A stretch of 44,190 bases of DNA. Origin: an uncultured Solirubrobacterales bacterium (lineage in GTDB: Bacteria > Actinomycetota > Thermoleophilia > Solirubrobacterales > Thermoleophilaceae). The translations under genes and the position numbers were made by a program. The DNA lies in the NCBI GenBank assembly GCA_902806245.1, contig CADCVU010000204.1:1-44190 (forward strand), read 5' to 3'. Positions within the stretch are counted from its first letter, which is position 1. Each line of letters opens with the position of its first letter. The notes under the pieces were generated by a model that saw nothing but the letters and a program-made list of their open reading frames with translations, was not told where the DNA came from and did not search any database. Positions 9,146 through 19,348 of this stretch are shown here, piece after piece.

Positions 9146-9984
9146 CGCCGGGCGCTCCCCTGCTCGCTCAGGTAGCGCAGCGAGGCCTCGTAGGCACCCG
9201 CGATGTGACCGGCGATCCTCGACGTATCGCCGAAGCGCAGGCCGGCGAGAGTCGTGGGCGAGCTCGTCCGGCCGGTGGGCATGACGTGGACCGCGACGTC
9301 CTCGCCCAGCGCGGCCAGGTCACCGAAGAAGCGGTGGCGCCGGGCGATCTCGAAGGCGACGAGCCCGACCTCCCACGGCCACCGCGGGACCCTGAGCGGC
9401 TGCTCGACGCGCCCTACGTGCAGCACGTAGATCTCCCGCGCGCCGAGCGCGGCCGCGCGGCCGACCGGGATGCTGTTGACGATCCCCCCGTCCAGGAAGT
9501 GCTCTCCGCCGATCTCGACCGCGGGGAGGAGGCCCGGAACGGCCGAGGAGGCGAGCACCGCGTCGACCAGCGGGCCGGAGTCGAACCAGCGCTCCGAGGC
9601 GGTCTCGACGCAGGCCGCGACGCATTCGAAGCGCACGGCCAGGTCCTCGATCCGCCCGACCGCAAGCGACTCCTCGAGCAGCGTGCGCAGCGCCTCGTTG
9701 CTCTGGAGGTGAGTGCGGCTTCGCGCCAGGGTGGTCAGCCGGCCCACGATCGATCCGTCGAAGAAGTCGCTGCGCTCGATCCGCGACCACACCTCGCTCA
9801 GGCGCGCGACCGCTTCGGTCGTCGGCTCGGCCGCGACCGCCGCGCCGTTGATGGCCCCAATCGACGTCCCGACCACGAGGTCGGGGACGATCCCGCGCTC
9901 GAGCAGCGCTCGCAGCATGCCGACCTCGTGCGCGCCGAGCTGGCCGCCCCCGCCGAGCACGAACGCGACCTCGCCTGTGGCCAT
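9142..9984 (-). CDS. Patatin-like phospholipase
   Basis: FVLGGGGQLGAHEVGMLRALLERGIVPDLVVGTSIGAINGAAVA (GGGxxG, GxSxG) and DGG (FLDGGIVNSIPV). Confidence 0.9.
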   Translation of the reverse strand: MATGEVAFVLGGGGQLGAHEVGMLRALLERGIVPDLVVGTSIGAINGAAVAAEPTTEAVARLSEVWSRIERSDFFDGSIVGRLTTLARSRTHLQSNEALRTLLEESLAVGRIEDLAVRFECVAACVETASERWFDSGPLVDAVLASSAVPGLLPAVEIGGEHFLDGGIVNSIPVGRAAALGAREIYVLHVGRVEQPLRVPRWPWEVGLVAFEIARRHRFFGDLAALGEDVAVHVMPTGRTSSPTTLAGLRFGDTSRIAGHIAGAYEASLRYLSEQGSARR

Positions 9985-10023
9985 GACGAGGGACCTACCC
10001 GCGGCGGGCGGGCGGGTACTCGC

Positions 10024-10842
10024 TCATCCGTCGTCCGCCGGATCGAGTCCCCGTGCGGCGAGCACGTCGCGCAGGAGCCGCGGACGGTCGGTCATCACCC
10101 CGTCGACGCCGAGGTCGAGCAGACGGTGCATGGTCGGTGCGTCGTTCACCGTCCAGACGTGAACCGGCAGGCCGGCGCGATGGGCCGCCCGGACGAAGCC
10201 GGCGGTGACGAGCGGGATCGCGCCGGTGCGCAGCGGAACCTGCACGCAGTCGGCGCCCTGGCGCGGCATCCGGCCGCTCAGCGCCGAAGCGCGTGCGACG
10301 GCCACGGCGCGCGGTCCCTTCGAGGTGCACGCGCGACCGCCGCTGAGCGCTTGGATGCGGCGCAGGCGGCGATCGGAAAAGGCGCCAAAGGCGACGCGGT
10401 CCCACGCCCCGAGCCGCTCGATCAGCGCGGCGAGCGGCTCGACCGAGGCGTCGTGCTTGGGGTCGATGTTGACCCGGACCTGAGGCCAGCGCGTGAGCAG
10501 CGCCTCGAGCCGCGGGACGCTCAGACCGCGACCGCGAAACGGAAAGCTCCGCCCGCCGTCCGGCGAGAAGACGTGGCCGGCGTCGGCGGCCTCGACCTCG
10601 GCGACGGTCAGCTCGGCGATCGCTCCGGTCCGGTCGGTGAGCTCGTCGAGCCGCGGGTCGTGGAAGGCCACGAGCACCCCGTCGCGGGTCAGGTGCGCGT
10701 CGGTCTCGAGGTACCGATACCCGAGCGCGACCGCGGCGGCGAAGGCCTCGAGCGTGTTCTCGGGCGCCTCCTCGGCGCCGCCGCGGTGGGCGATCGCGAG
10801 CGGTGGCGGATGGTCGAGGAAGGGGTGGAGAGAGCGGGGCAC
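10024..10842 (-). CDS. Glycerophosphodiester phosphodiesterase (GDPD)
   Basis: AIAHRGGAEEAPENTLEAFAAAVALGYRYLETDAHLTRDGVLVAFHDPRLDELTDRTG...VHVWTVNDAPTMHRLLDLGVDGVMTDRP. Confidence 0.92.
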   Translation of the reverse strand: MPRSLHPFLDHPPPLAIAHRGGAEEAPENTLEAFAAAVALGYRYLETDAHLTRDGVLVAFHDPRLDELTDRTGAIAELTVAEVEAADAGHVFSPDGGRSFPFRGRGLSVPRLEALLTRWPQVRVNIDPKHDASVEPLAALIERLGAWDRVAFGAFSDRRLRRIQALSGGRACTSKGPRAVAVARASALSGRMPRQGADCVQVPLRTGAIPLVTAGFVRAAHRAGLPVHVWTVNDAPTMHRLLDLGVDGVMTDRPRLLRDVLAARGLDPADDG

Positions 10843-10961
10843 GTCTCAGAGGATCGCCGTTCCCGCCGGAGCCGTGCCGTGCTCGGCCGGATCGTGGTGT
10901 GTTTCGGGGTCCGAGGGGTAGAGATCCGTGATGGGAAACCGACAGGGGGTAAGGGGAGAGC

Positions 10962-12176
10962 ATGGCTGACAACAGAGGCGTGGTCTACATGGGGCCGGGC
11001 AACGTCGAGGTCCAGGACATCGACTTTCCGAAGCTCGAGCTCGTGGACGGTCCGGGTGTGCCGAAGGAGAACGCCGGGCGCCCGACTCCGCACGGGGTCA
11101 TCCTCAAGGTCGTCTCGTCCAACATCTGCGGCTCCGACCAGCACATGGTCCGGGGGCGCACCACCGCGCCCGAGGGCCTGATCCTCGGCCACGAGATCAC
11201 CGGCGAGATCGTCGAGTGCGGCCGCGACGTCGAGTTCCTGCACGAGGGCGACCTGTGCTCGGTGCCCTTCAACATCGCCTGCGGGCGCTGTCGCAACTGC
11301 AAGGAGCGCCACACCGACGTCTGCCTGACCGTCAACCCCGAGAAGCCCGGAGGCGCGTACGGCTACGTCGACATGGGCGGCTGGCGCGGCGGCCAGGCCG
11401 AGTACGTGATGGTCCCCTACGCGGACTGGAACCTGCTCAAGTTCCCCGACAAGGAGCAGGCGCTCGAGAAGATCCTCGACCTGACCATGCTCACCGACAT
11501 CTTCCCGACCGGCTTCCACGGCGCCTACACCGCCGGCGTGGGGCCGGGCTCGACCGTCTACGTCGCCGGCGCGGGGCCGGTAGGGCTCGCCGCCGCGCAC
11601 TCGGCGCAGTTCCTGGGCGCCTCCGTGGTGATCGTCGGGGACCTGCAGGAGGAGCGCCTCGAGCAGGCACGGAGCTTCGGCTGCGAGACGATCGACATCT
11701 CGAAGGGTGACCCCAAGGACCAGCTCGAGCAGCTGCTCGGGGTTCCGGAGGTCGACGCCACCGTCGACGCCGTGGGCTTCGAGGCCTCAGGCCACGGCGG
11801 GGAGGGCAGCGAGGCCCCGGCGACGGTGCTGAACTCGGCCATGGCCATCACCCGGGCACCCGGCTCCATCGGCATTCCCGGCCTCTACGTGACCGAGGAC
11901 CCCGGCGCGGAGGACGAAGCCGCGCAGAGGGGTGCGCTGTCGCTGGACTTCGGACTCGGCTGGTCGAAGTCGCACACCTTCCACACGGGCCAGACCCCGG
12001 TCATGAAGTACAACCGCGGGCTGATGCAGGCGATCCTCCACGATCGGGTGCAGATCGCCAAGGCGGTCAACGCCACCGTGATTCGCCTCGACGAGGCCCC
12101 CACCGGCTACGAGGAGTTCGACCAGGGCGCGGCCAGGAAGTACGTGCTCGATCCGCACGGGATGATCGCTGCGTGA
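10962..12176 (+). CDS. fdhA: Glutathione-independent formaldehyde dehydrogenase (zinc-dependent MDR)
   Basis: 404 aa; SNICGSDQHMVRGRTTAPEGLILGHEITGEIVECG..., IACGRCRNCKERHTDVC, TVYVAGAGPVGLAAAHSAQFLGA. Confidence 0.9.
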   Translation: MADNRGVVYMGPGNVEVQDIDFPKLELVDGPGVPKENAGRPTPHGVILKVVSSNICGSDQHMVRGRTTAPEGLILGHEITGEIVECGRDVEFLHEGDLCSVPFNIACGRCRNCKERHTDVCLTVNPEKPGGAYGYVDMGGWRGGQAEYVMVPYADWNLLKFPDKEQALEKILDLTMLTDIFPTGFHGAYTAGVGPGSTVYVAGAGPVGLAAAHSAQFLGASVVIVGDLQEERLEQARSFGCETIDISKGDPKDQLEQLLGVPEVDATVDAVGFEASGHGGEGSEAPATVLNSAMAITRAPGSIGIPGLYVTEDPGAEDEAAQRGALSLDFGLGWSKSHTFHTGQTPVMKYNRGLMQAILHDRVQIAKAVNATVIRLDEAPTGYEEFDQGAARKYVLDPHGMIAA

Positions 12177-12207
12177 GGGCGCGTAGCCGGGCGATGACGA
12201 GGCCGCG

Positions 12208-12813
12208 GTGAGCGCGACCCTCACCCCCGCCCCCGCTCGGCCTCGCGGGTCGCGCCGAGCGGGGTTCGCCCTGGTCGCCGGCATGGCGACCCTCATGTGG
12301 TTCAGCGAGATCTTCGACCAGGTCAGCGGACTGCAGCTCGACCGGTACGGGATCGAGCCTCGCGACCCCGAGGGTCTGGTCGGGATCGCTGCGTCGCCGT
12401 TCCTCCACGGCGGGCTCGGCCACGTCGCCGCCAACACGGTGCCGTTCCTCATGCTGGGCTTCCTGATCGCGCTCGGCGGCGCGCTGCGGGTCGCGCTCGT
12501 GACCGTGATCGTCGCACTGGTCGGCGGCCTCGGCGTCTGGCTCCTCGCCCCGGCCTCGTCGTTGACGGTCGGGGCGAGCGGGATCGTCTTCGGGTACGCC
12601 GGCTACCTGCTCAGCCGCGGCTTCTTCAGCCGACGGCTGCGGGACTTCGCGCTCGCCGCGGTCATCGCCCTGGTGTGGGGCGGCGCCCTGCTCGGCGGTC
12701 TCCTGCCCCAGGAGGGGATCTCGTGGCAGGGGCATCTCTTCGGGGGGATCGGTGGGCTCGTCGCCGGGTGGGCGCTCGGGGATGTCGCCGGACGCCGCGC
12801 GAGACGTTCGTGA
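12208..12813 (+). CDS. Rhomboid-family intramembrane serine protease
   Basis: 201 aa, GTG start; SPFLHGGLGHVAANTVPFLMLG, SSLTVGASGIVFGYAGYLL (GASG catalytic Ser), ISWQGHLFGGIGGLVAG (catalytic His). Confidence 0.9.
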   Translation: MSATLTPAPARPRGSRRAGFALVAGMATLMWFSEIFDQVSGLQLDRYGIEPRDPEGLVGIAASPFLHGGLGHVAANTVPFLMLGFLIALGGALRVALVTVIVALVGGLGVWLLAPASSLTVGASGIVFGYAGYLLSRGFFSRRLRDFALAAVIALVWGGALLGGLLPQEGISWQGHLFGGIGGLVAGWALGDVAGRRARRS

Positions 12814-12835
12814 CGAGTTCCCGGCGCCCGCGCGG

Positions 12836-12841
12836 TAGGGT
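12836..12841 (+). promoter_or_regulatory. Candidate -10 element TAGGGT, 6 nt before the GTG at 12848
   Basis: TAGGGT-N6-GTG, leaderless-type spacing. Confidence 0.4.
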
Positions 12842-12847
12842 GACCCG

Positions 12848-14248
12848 GTGCTGGGGGCCGACGTTCACTTCGAGCCGTTCCTGCACCTCGCCGACCTGAG
12901 CGCCGACGAGGCGCTGATCGCCTGGGGCGGCTTCTGGTTTCACCGCGAGTCCGCCGGCGATCGGTGGCACATCGTCGACGACGAGGAGCTCTCGGAGGCC
13001 GCGGGCGTGCCCCGCACGGAGAGCATCGGGGCGCGCTCCGAGTCCTTCGGCCACGCCGTCGTCGAGGTCGAGCGCGACGGCGAGGTCGTCGTGCGGGTGG
13101 AGTCCGCGGACCATAACTTCGTCCGGGTGACCGGCCTCGAGCCGGACACCGCCTACAGCTACAGGGTCTTCGTCGACGGCGAGCCGTGGGCCGAGGGCGA
13201 GCTCTGGGACTGGGACATCGATCGGGCCACCCTGGTCAGCGCGGGGAGGACCTACGACAACCGCTTCCGCACCTTCCCCGCCCCGGGCGAGCGCGTGCCC
13301 GTCACCTTCGCCGTCCTCGGCGACTTCGGGATCGGGATCTACGAGCAGGGTGAGGACGGCGAGCGACAGCTCCGGCTCGGGCGCGCACTCGAGCGCGCGG
13401 CGAGCGGGCACGAGGTACGGGTCGTGCTCACCACCGGCGACAACATTTACCACGGCGACGAGGGCACGGTGTCCGGCACCGGCGACGAGGACGACGACTG
13501 GTACCCGTGCTTCTACCAGCCCTACCGCTACCTGCTGAACCGCATCCCCTTCTTCCCGACGGTCGGCAACCACGACACATCCGACACCGAGAACTCCGAC
13601 GACCGCGCCCAGCTCGACGACAACTTCTTCCTGGAGCACCGCTTCCGCTCGTGGGTCGAGGCCGGCCGCGCGTCGCTCGACCCCGGCCTCTTCTATCGCT
13701 TCGGCCTCGGCGGCATGGTCGAGTTCGTGTGCATCGACACCTCGCTGGCCGACGAGCTCGACGTCGAGCACTACTTCGACAACGCCGAGCACCTCGAGTG
13801 GGTGCGCGAGACGCTGCGTCGCGATGGCGGCGACGGCCAGGCCCCCCGCTGGCAGATTCCCTTCTCTCACCATCCGCCCTACTGCGCGGGGCCGCATCAC
13901 GACTCGACGCACGGGATGGTCGAGCGGCTCGTCCCCCTCTTCCAGGAGGCGGGCGTGAGCCTCGTGCTGAGCGGCCACGAGCATAACTTCCAGCACTCGA
14001 CCGTCGACGGCATCCACTACGTGATCAGCGGAGCCGCCGGGAAGCTGCAGACCGAGCCCCCGACCGCGTTCGAGTTCGCCGGGACGCGGGCGTGGGCGAG
14101 CGCGGGGCACTTCCTGATCGTCGAGGCGGACGAGGAGCGGATACGCGTGCATCCGGTCGGGGAGGTGGGCGACGACGGCTCGCTCGAGCCGATCGAGCTG
14201 AGCGATCCCGAGGGCGGGGTGGTGGAGACTCCGCTGGTGGTGCACTGA
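12848..14248 (+). CDS. Metallophosphoesterase with purple-acid-phosphatase-like N-terminal domain
   Basis: VLGDFGIG, TTGDNIYHGDEG, FFPTVGNHDTSD, IPFSHHPPYC, LVLSGHEHNFQHS. Confidence 0.85.
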   Translation: MLGADVHFEPFLHLADLSADEALIAWGGFWFHRESAGDRWHIVDDEELSEAAGVPRTESIGARSESFGHAVVEVERDGEVVVRVESADHNFVRVTGLEPDTAYSYRVFVDGEPWAEGELWDWDIDRATLVSAGRTYDNRFRTFPAPGERVPVTFAVLGDFGIGIYEQGEDGERQLRLGRALERAASGHEVRVVLTTGDNIYHGDEGTVSGTGDEDDDWYPCFYQPYRYLLNRIPFFPTVGNHDTSDTENSDDRAQLDDNFFLEHRFRSWVEAGRASLDPGLFYRFGLGGMVEFVCIDTSLADELDVEHYFDNAEHLEWVRETLRRDGGDGQAPRWQIPFSHHPPYCAGPHHDSTHGMVERLVPLFQEAGVSLVLSGHEHNFQHSTVDGIHYVISGAAGKLQTEPPTAFEFAGTRAWASAGHFLIVEADEERIRVHPVGEVGDDGSLEPIELSDPEGGVVETPLVVH

Positions 14249-14334
14249 GGGTTTGGGGGCGTGGTGGGCGTGGTTGAGCGGGCAGACCCGAGCGCCCGGC
14301 TCGTCCGGCTGGCGCCGATCGGGGTCGGCAGGAG

Positions 14335-14958
14335 ATGAAGAGCTCGCCAGCGGTGGAGCGGCTCACGCGAGACCTGGTCGCGGCGGGCCTGCGAGACGAC
14401 CGCGTGCTCGCCGCCGTGGCGCAGGTGCCGCGCGACCTCTTCGTTCCCCAGGAGTTCCGCCACGCCGCGTGGCAGAACGTGCCCCTGCCGATCGGCGAAG
14501 GTCAGACGATCTCCGCCCCGCTCGTCGTGGCCAGGATGTGCGAGCTGCTCGAGCTCTCCGGGAGCGAGCACGCGCTCGACGTGGGCACCGGCTCCGGGTA
14601 CCACGCCGCATTGATCAGCAGGCTCGCCCGGCACGTCTGGAGCATCGAGAGCCGCCCGGAGCTCTCGCGTCAGGCGGACGCGAACCTACGGTCGGCGGGC
14701 ATAGAGAACGTGACGCTCGTCGTCGGTGACGGAAGCCGGGGCCACCCCGAGGCCGCCCCCTACGATGCGATCAACGTGGCCGCTGCGGCCTCGGGCTCGC
14801 TTCCCGCGGCGCTCGAGGAGCAGCTCGCCTCGGGCGGCCGCCTCCTGGCGCCGGTTGACGGAGCGGACGAGCGGCTCGTCTTGGCGCGGTGTACCGCAGA
14901 GGGCATCGAACGGCAGGACCTCGACCCGGTGCGGTTCGTTCCTCTCAGCACTCCCTAG
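14335..14958 (+). CDS. pcm: Protein-L-isoaspartate O-methyltransferase
   Basis: 207 aa; VPRDLFVPQEFRHAAWQNVPLPIGEGQTISAPLVVARMCELLELSGSEHALDVGTGSGYHAALIS. Confidence 0.92.
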   Translation: MKSSPAVERLTRDLVAAGLRDDRVLAAVAQVPRDLFVPQEFRHAAWQNVPLPIGEGQTISAPLVVARMCELLELSGSEHALDVGTGSGYHAALISRLARHVWSIESRPELSRQADANLRSAGIENVTLVVGDGSRGHPEAAPYDAINVAAAASGSLPAALEEQLASGGRLLAPVDGADERLVLARCTAEGIERQDLDPVRFVPLSTP

Positions 14959-15045
14959 CCTGCACCGCGGAGCCCTTTGCGCTCGCGGGCCGAGCACCGG
15001 CGCGATCTACTCGGCTATCCGCCCGACTCATGCGTCAGGCGAGCG

Positions 15046-15072
15046 CACTTCGGCTGAAGTGTCACGCTTCAG
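15046..15072 (+). promoter_or_regulatory. Two mutually exclusive 6-bp hairpins at the hydrolase start
   Basis: CACTTC-GGCT-GAAGTG (15046-15061) versus CTGAAG-TGTCACG-CTTCAG (15054-15072); the second ends on the G of the proposed GTG start. Confidence 0.3.
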
Positions 15073-15833
15073 TGATCCGCGCGCTGCTGAACTCAATTCT
15101 CTACTCCCCGTCGAGCACGATCGTCGAGACGCCGGGAGACCGCGGTCTCCCCTTCCGCGATCTCACGTTCGAGACCGAGGACGGAGAGTCGCTGCGCGGC
15201 TGGTGGATCGGCGCCCGGACGCCGTCGCTCGGCCACGTGCTGTTCTGCCACGGAAACGGCGGCAACGTCGGCGACCGCGTCGCCCACGCGAGCGCACTGA
15301 CGACCCTCGGCTTCGACGTCCTGCTCTTCGACTACCGCGGTTACGGGGGGAGCAGCGGACGGCCGAGCGAGGAGGGCACCTACCGCGACTCGCGCGCGGC
15401 GCGCGCGGCCCTGCTTCGACAGCAGGGTGTCGAGAAGTCGCACGTCGTCTACCTGGGTGAGTCGCTCGGCGGCGCGGTCGCCCTCGCACTCGCGCTCGAG
15501 TCTCAGCCCATGGGCCTCATCCTTCAGTCGACCTTCACAAGCGTCCGCGACGTCGCCCGGGCCCACTATCCCTTCCTCCCGCGCGCCGCCGTCCCCGACG
15601 CCTACCCGAGCCTGCGCCGCATCGCCGACCTGCAGGCTCCGCTTCTCGTCCTCCACGGCGAGAACGACGAGGTCGTGCCGCTCGCGCACGGCCGCGCGCT
15701 GTTCGAGGCGGCGAAGGTCTCGAAGGAGGTGCGGACCTTCCCGGGTTGCGGGCACAACGACTTGGTGGCGCTCGCGCGTGAGGACTACGCCGAGGCGGTC
15801 GTGTCCTGGGTCAAGGAACTTGACGGCTCTTGA
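15072..15833 (+). CDS. Alpha/beta hydrolase (BEM46/ABHD13-like), probable GTG start
   Basis: VIRALLNSILYSPSSTIVETP...HVLFCHGNGGNVGDR...VVYLGESLGGAVALALA...PLLVLHGENDEVVPL...FPGCGHNDL. Confidence 0.85.
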   Translation: MIRALLNSILYSPSSTIVETPGDRGLPFRDLTFETEDGESLRGWWIGARTPSLGHVLFCHGNGGNVGDRVAHASALTTLGFDVLLFDYRGYGGSSGRPSEEGTYRDSRAARAALLRQQGVEKSHVVYLGESLGGAVALALALESQPMGLILQSTFTSVRDVARAHYPFLPRAAVPDAYPSLRRIADLQAPLLVLHGENDEVVPLAHGRALFEAAKVSKEVRTFPGCGHNDLVALAREDYAEAVVSWVKELDGS

Positions 15834-15896
15834 GCCGGCCGGCGCTTCAGGAGACAGGGGATATGAGTCTCGCCAGCGGCGAGCGGGAGGTCGCGC

Positions 15897-18800
15897 GTGC
15901 AACTTGTCGATGACCGGCTGATCCTCTCGGCCACCGACCTCATCAACCACCTCGAGTGCGCGCACCTGAGCCATCTCGATCTCGAGGTCGTCAGCGGCCG
16001 TCTGGCGATCGAGGAGACCCGCGCCGAGGCCGCGGATCTCGTCGCTCGCAAGGGCGACGAGCACGAGCTCGCCTATCTGGAGTCGCTGCGCGCAGACGAC
16101 CGCGAGGTCGTGGAGATCGAGACCGAGCCCGGCCGCGAGGGACTCAGACGCGGTGCCCAGCGCACCCGTGAGGCCATGCGCGCCGGCGCCGAGATCGTCT
16201 ACCAGGCCGTGCTCTTCGACGGTGAGCGCTGGCGCGGCTACGCCGACTGCCTCGAACGCGTCCCGAGGCGCTCGAACCTCGGCGCGTGGAGCTACGAGGT
16301 GGCCGACACCAAGCTCGCCCGGCGGGTCAAGCCCTACTTCCTGCTCCAGCTGTGCTTCTACTCCGAGCTCCTGACCGCCGAGCAGGGCCTGGCGCCGGAG
16401 TCGATGCACGTGGTGCTCGGCACGCGGACGCGCGAGAGCTTCCGCCTCGCCGACTACGGCGCCTACTACCGCAGCGTGAAGAGCCGCTTCGAGCGCGTGC
16501 TCGCCGCGAGCGCCAACGGCACCTACCCGCATCCCGTCGAGCACTGCGAGCTCTGTCACTGGCAGGAGCACTGCGACGCGCACCGCGAGGCCGACGACCA
16601 CCTGAGCCTCGTCGCCAACATGCGCCGATCGCAGGCCACGCGGCTCAGCGAGAAGGGGATCGAGACGGTCGCAGAGCTGGCGCGGGCCACGGACGCAGGC
16701 CGGCCGCCGGGCGTCGGCCCGCAGACCTTCGAGACCCTGCGCCGCCAGGCCGCGCTACAGGTCGATCAGCGCGCGAGCGGCCATCCGAGCTACGAGCTGC
16801 TCCCGCCCGAGGCCGCTCGCGGCTTCGCCCGCCTCCCCCCTCCGAGCCTCGGAGACCTGTACTTCGACATCGAGGGCGACCCGTTCTTCGACCAGGGCCT
16901 CGAGTACCTGTTCGGCGTCACCTCGATCGAGGACGACGAGCCGCGGTTTCGGGCGTTCTGGGCCACCGACCACGCGCAGGAGAAGCAGGCGTTCGAGCAG
17001 TTCATCGACTTCGTGCTCGAGCGCCTCGAGCGCTTCCCCGATCTGCACGTGTACCACTACGCGCCGTACGAGCCGACGGTGCTCAAGCGCCTCATGGGCC
17101 TACATGCGACCCGCGAGGACGAGCTCGACCACCTGCTGCGCAGCAGGGTGCTCGTCGACCTCTAACGGTGGTCCGCCAAGGGCTGGGGATCTCCCAGCCG
17201 AGCTACTCGATCAAGAAGCTCGAACCCTTCTACATGGACGAGCGCGAGACCGACGTGGCCGAGGGCGGCGACTCGATCCTCGCCTTTGAGGAGTTCCTCG
17301 ACACCGGCGACGCGGTCTGCTCGAGGCCATCGAGCGCTACAACGACGACGACTGCCGCTCGACGTGGCTCCTGCACGGGTGCCTGCTCGGCAAGCGCTCC
17401 GAGGCGATCGAGCAGCACTTCGGCGAGCACATCCCGTGGCGGGGGCCTCCGGAGCCGCACGAGCCGGACCCTGAGTCGCGGGCCGAAGTCGCCGAGCTGC
17501 AGGCCGTCCTCGTCGAGGGGGTGGCCGAGGACCGTGGCGAACGCACCGAGGACGGCCAGGCCCGCTGGCTGGTCGCCCAGCTCGTCGACTACCATCGCCG
17601 CGAGTCGAACCCCGAGTGGTGGGCCTACCACGAGCGCCGGGACGCCGACGAAGAGACGCTCATCGAGCGCGACGGCGAGGCGATCGGCGGCCTCGAGCCC
17701 GACCCGGCCGTCGAGCCTTGGCCGCTACCCAAGCCGGCCCGCTCGCTGATCCACACCCTGCGCTTCCCGCCGCAGGATCACAAGGTCGGTCCGGGTAAGT
17801 ACCTCGATCCGGCCACCTCACAGGTCGTGAACGTCGAGCGGGTGGACGACGGCGCGGGGATCCTCGAGATCAAGCGCTCGATCGCGCGGCGCGACGATCC
17901 GCTCCCGCGCGCGGTCATCCCCGGCAAGCCCTACGACACGAGCGAGCAGCGGGCTGCTCTGCGGCGCTTCTCGAGCGATGTCGTCGATCGAGGTCTCACC
18001 GCCGGCGGACGCTACGGCGCGCTACGCGGCATCGTGCCAGGCGACCTGCCGCGAACGACCGCCCGGGGCATTGGCGAGAACCTCCAGAGCGGGGGCTTTG
18101 ACCTCGAGGAGGCCAAGCACATCGCGGCCGGACTCGAGAACAGCCACCTGTTCGTGCAGGGCCCACCGGGGTCCGGGAAGACCTACAACGGCGCGCGCCT
18201 CATCTGCCACCTGCTCGGGCGCGGCGCCCGCGTGGGCGTCTCCTCGAACAGCCACGCCGCGATCCACAACCTGCTGGCCCGGGTCGAGAGCTTCGCCGGC
18301 GCCGACCCGCCGTGGCGCGGGCTCAAGAAGCCCGGCACGACGCCGGAGAGTCACTTTCGCTCCGAGCGGGGCGACGACGCGCTGATCCGGAGCTCGAACC
18401 GGATCGAGGAGTTCGTCGGCGGCGGAGCGCAGCTCGTGGCTGGAACGGCGTGGCTCTTCGCCCGCCAGGAGCTCGACTCGACGCTCGACTACCTGTTCGT
18501 CGACGAGGCCGGTCAGCTCTCGCTCGCCGGCGCCCTCGCGCTCGGCACGAGCGCCCGCAACCTCATCCTCCTCGGCGACCCCCTTCAGCTCGCTCAGGTG
18601 TCTCAGGCGATCCACCCGCCCAGCGCCGGCGCCTCGGTGCTTGAGCACCTTCTCGGCGACCATGCGACCGTCCCGCGCGATCGGGGACTGTTCATCGATC
18701 AGACGCGGCGCATGCATCCGGACGTGTGCCGGTTCATCTCCGAGGCTCGGCTCGAGTCGTTCGAGGCCTGCGGGCGGCAAGGACTGTCGAGCTCGGGCGA

Positions 18801-19316
18801 GCTGACCGGGACGGGTGTGCGGTACGTGCCGGTGGTCCACGAGGGGAACGTGCGCCAGGCGCCCGAGGAGGCTCACGCCATCGCGTCGCACCTCGATATC
18901 TGCTTGAAGGGCGTTGCGTCGAGGACCGCGGAGATTCGCGCCGTCTGCGACCCGAGGACGTGATGGTGGTCGCGCCCTACAACGCCCAGGTGCGCTGCCT
19001 GCGCGAGCACGTGCCCGAAGGCGTCCGCGTGGGGACCGTGGACAAGTTCCAGGGCCAGGAGGCGGTGGTCACCTTCTTCTCCATGGCGACCTCGAGCGGG
19101 GCGGAGATGCCGCGCAACCTCGAGTTCCTGTTCAGCCGAAACCGGCTGAACGTGGCGGTGTCGCGGGCGCGGTGCCTGGCCGTGCTGGTCTGCAGTCCGG
19201 AGCTTCTGCACGTGCCGTGCCGATCGGCCGAGCAGATGGCGCTGGTGAACGCGCTGTGCCGGCTGGTCGAGGTCGCCGCCGGGGAGCCCTCCTCCGGTCG
19301 GCGTGGTGCTCTGTAA
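15897..19316 (+). pseudogene. TM0106-family RecB-like nuclease fused to a DNA2/UPF1-like SF1 helicase, interrupted by three apparent one-base deletions
   Basis: Homologous reading continues across frames: 15897-17165 (RecB-like nuclease, C..CxxC cluster, DLYFDIEGDPFF), then SYSIKKLEPFYM, then EAIERYNDDDCRSTWLLHGCLL..., helicase VQGPPGSGKTYNGARLI, FVDEAGQLSLA, then PYNAQVRCLREHVPEGVRVGTVDKFQGQEAVVTFFSMATSS...NVAVSRAR. Breaks near 17165, 17315 and 18900. Confidence 0.8.
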
Positions 19317-19319
19317 TGA

Positions 19320-19335
19320 CGCCTTCGCGAAGGCG
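19320..19335. repeat. Perfect 16-bp palindrome CGCCTTCGCGAAGGCG immediately after the helicase stop
   Basis: Self-reverse-complementary; 4 nt after the stop codon; no U-tract seen. Confidence 0.6.
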
Positions 19336-19348
19336 CTGAACAGCAATC

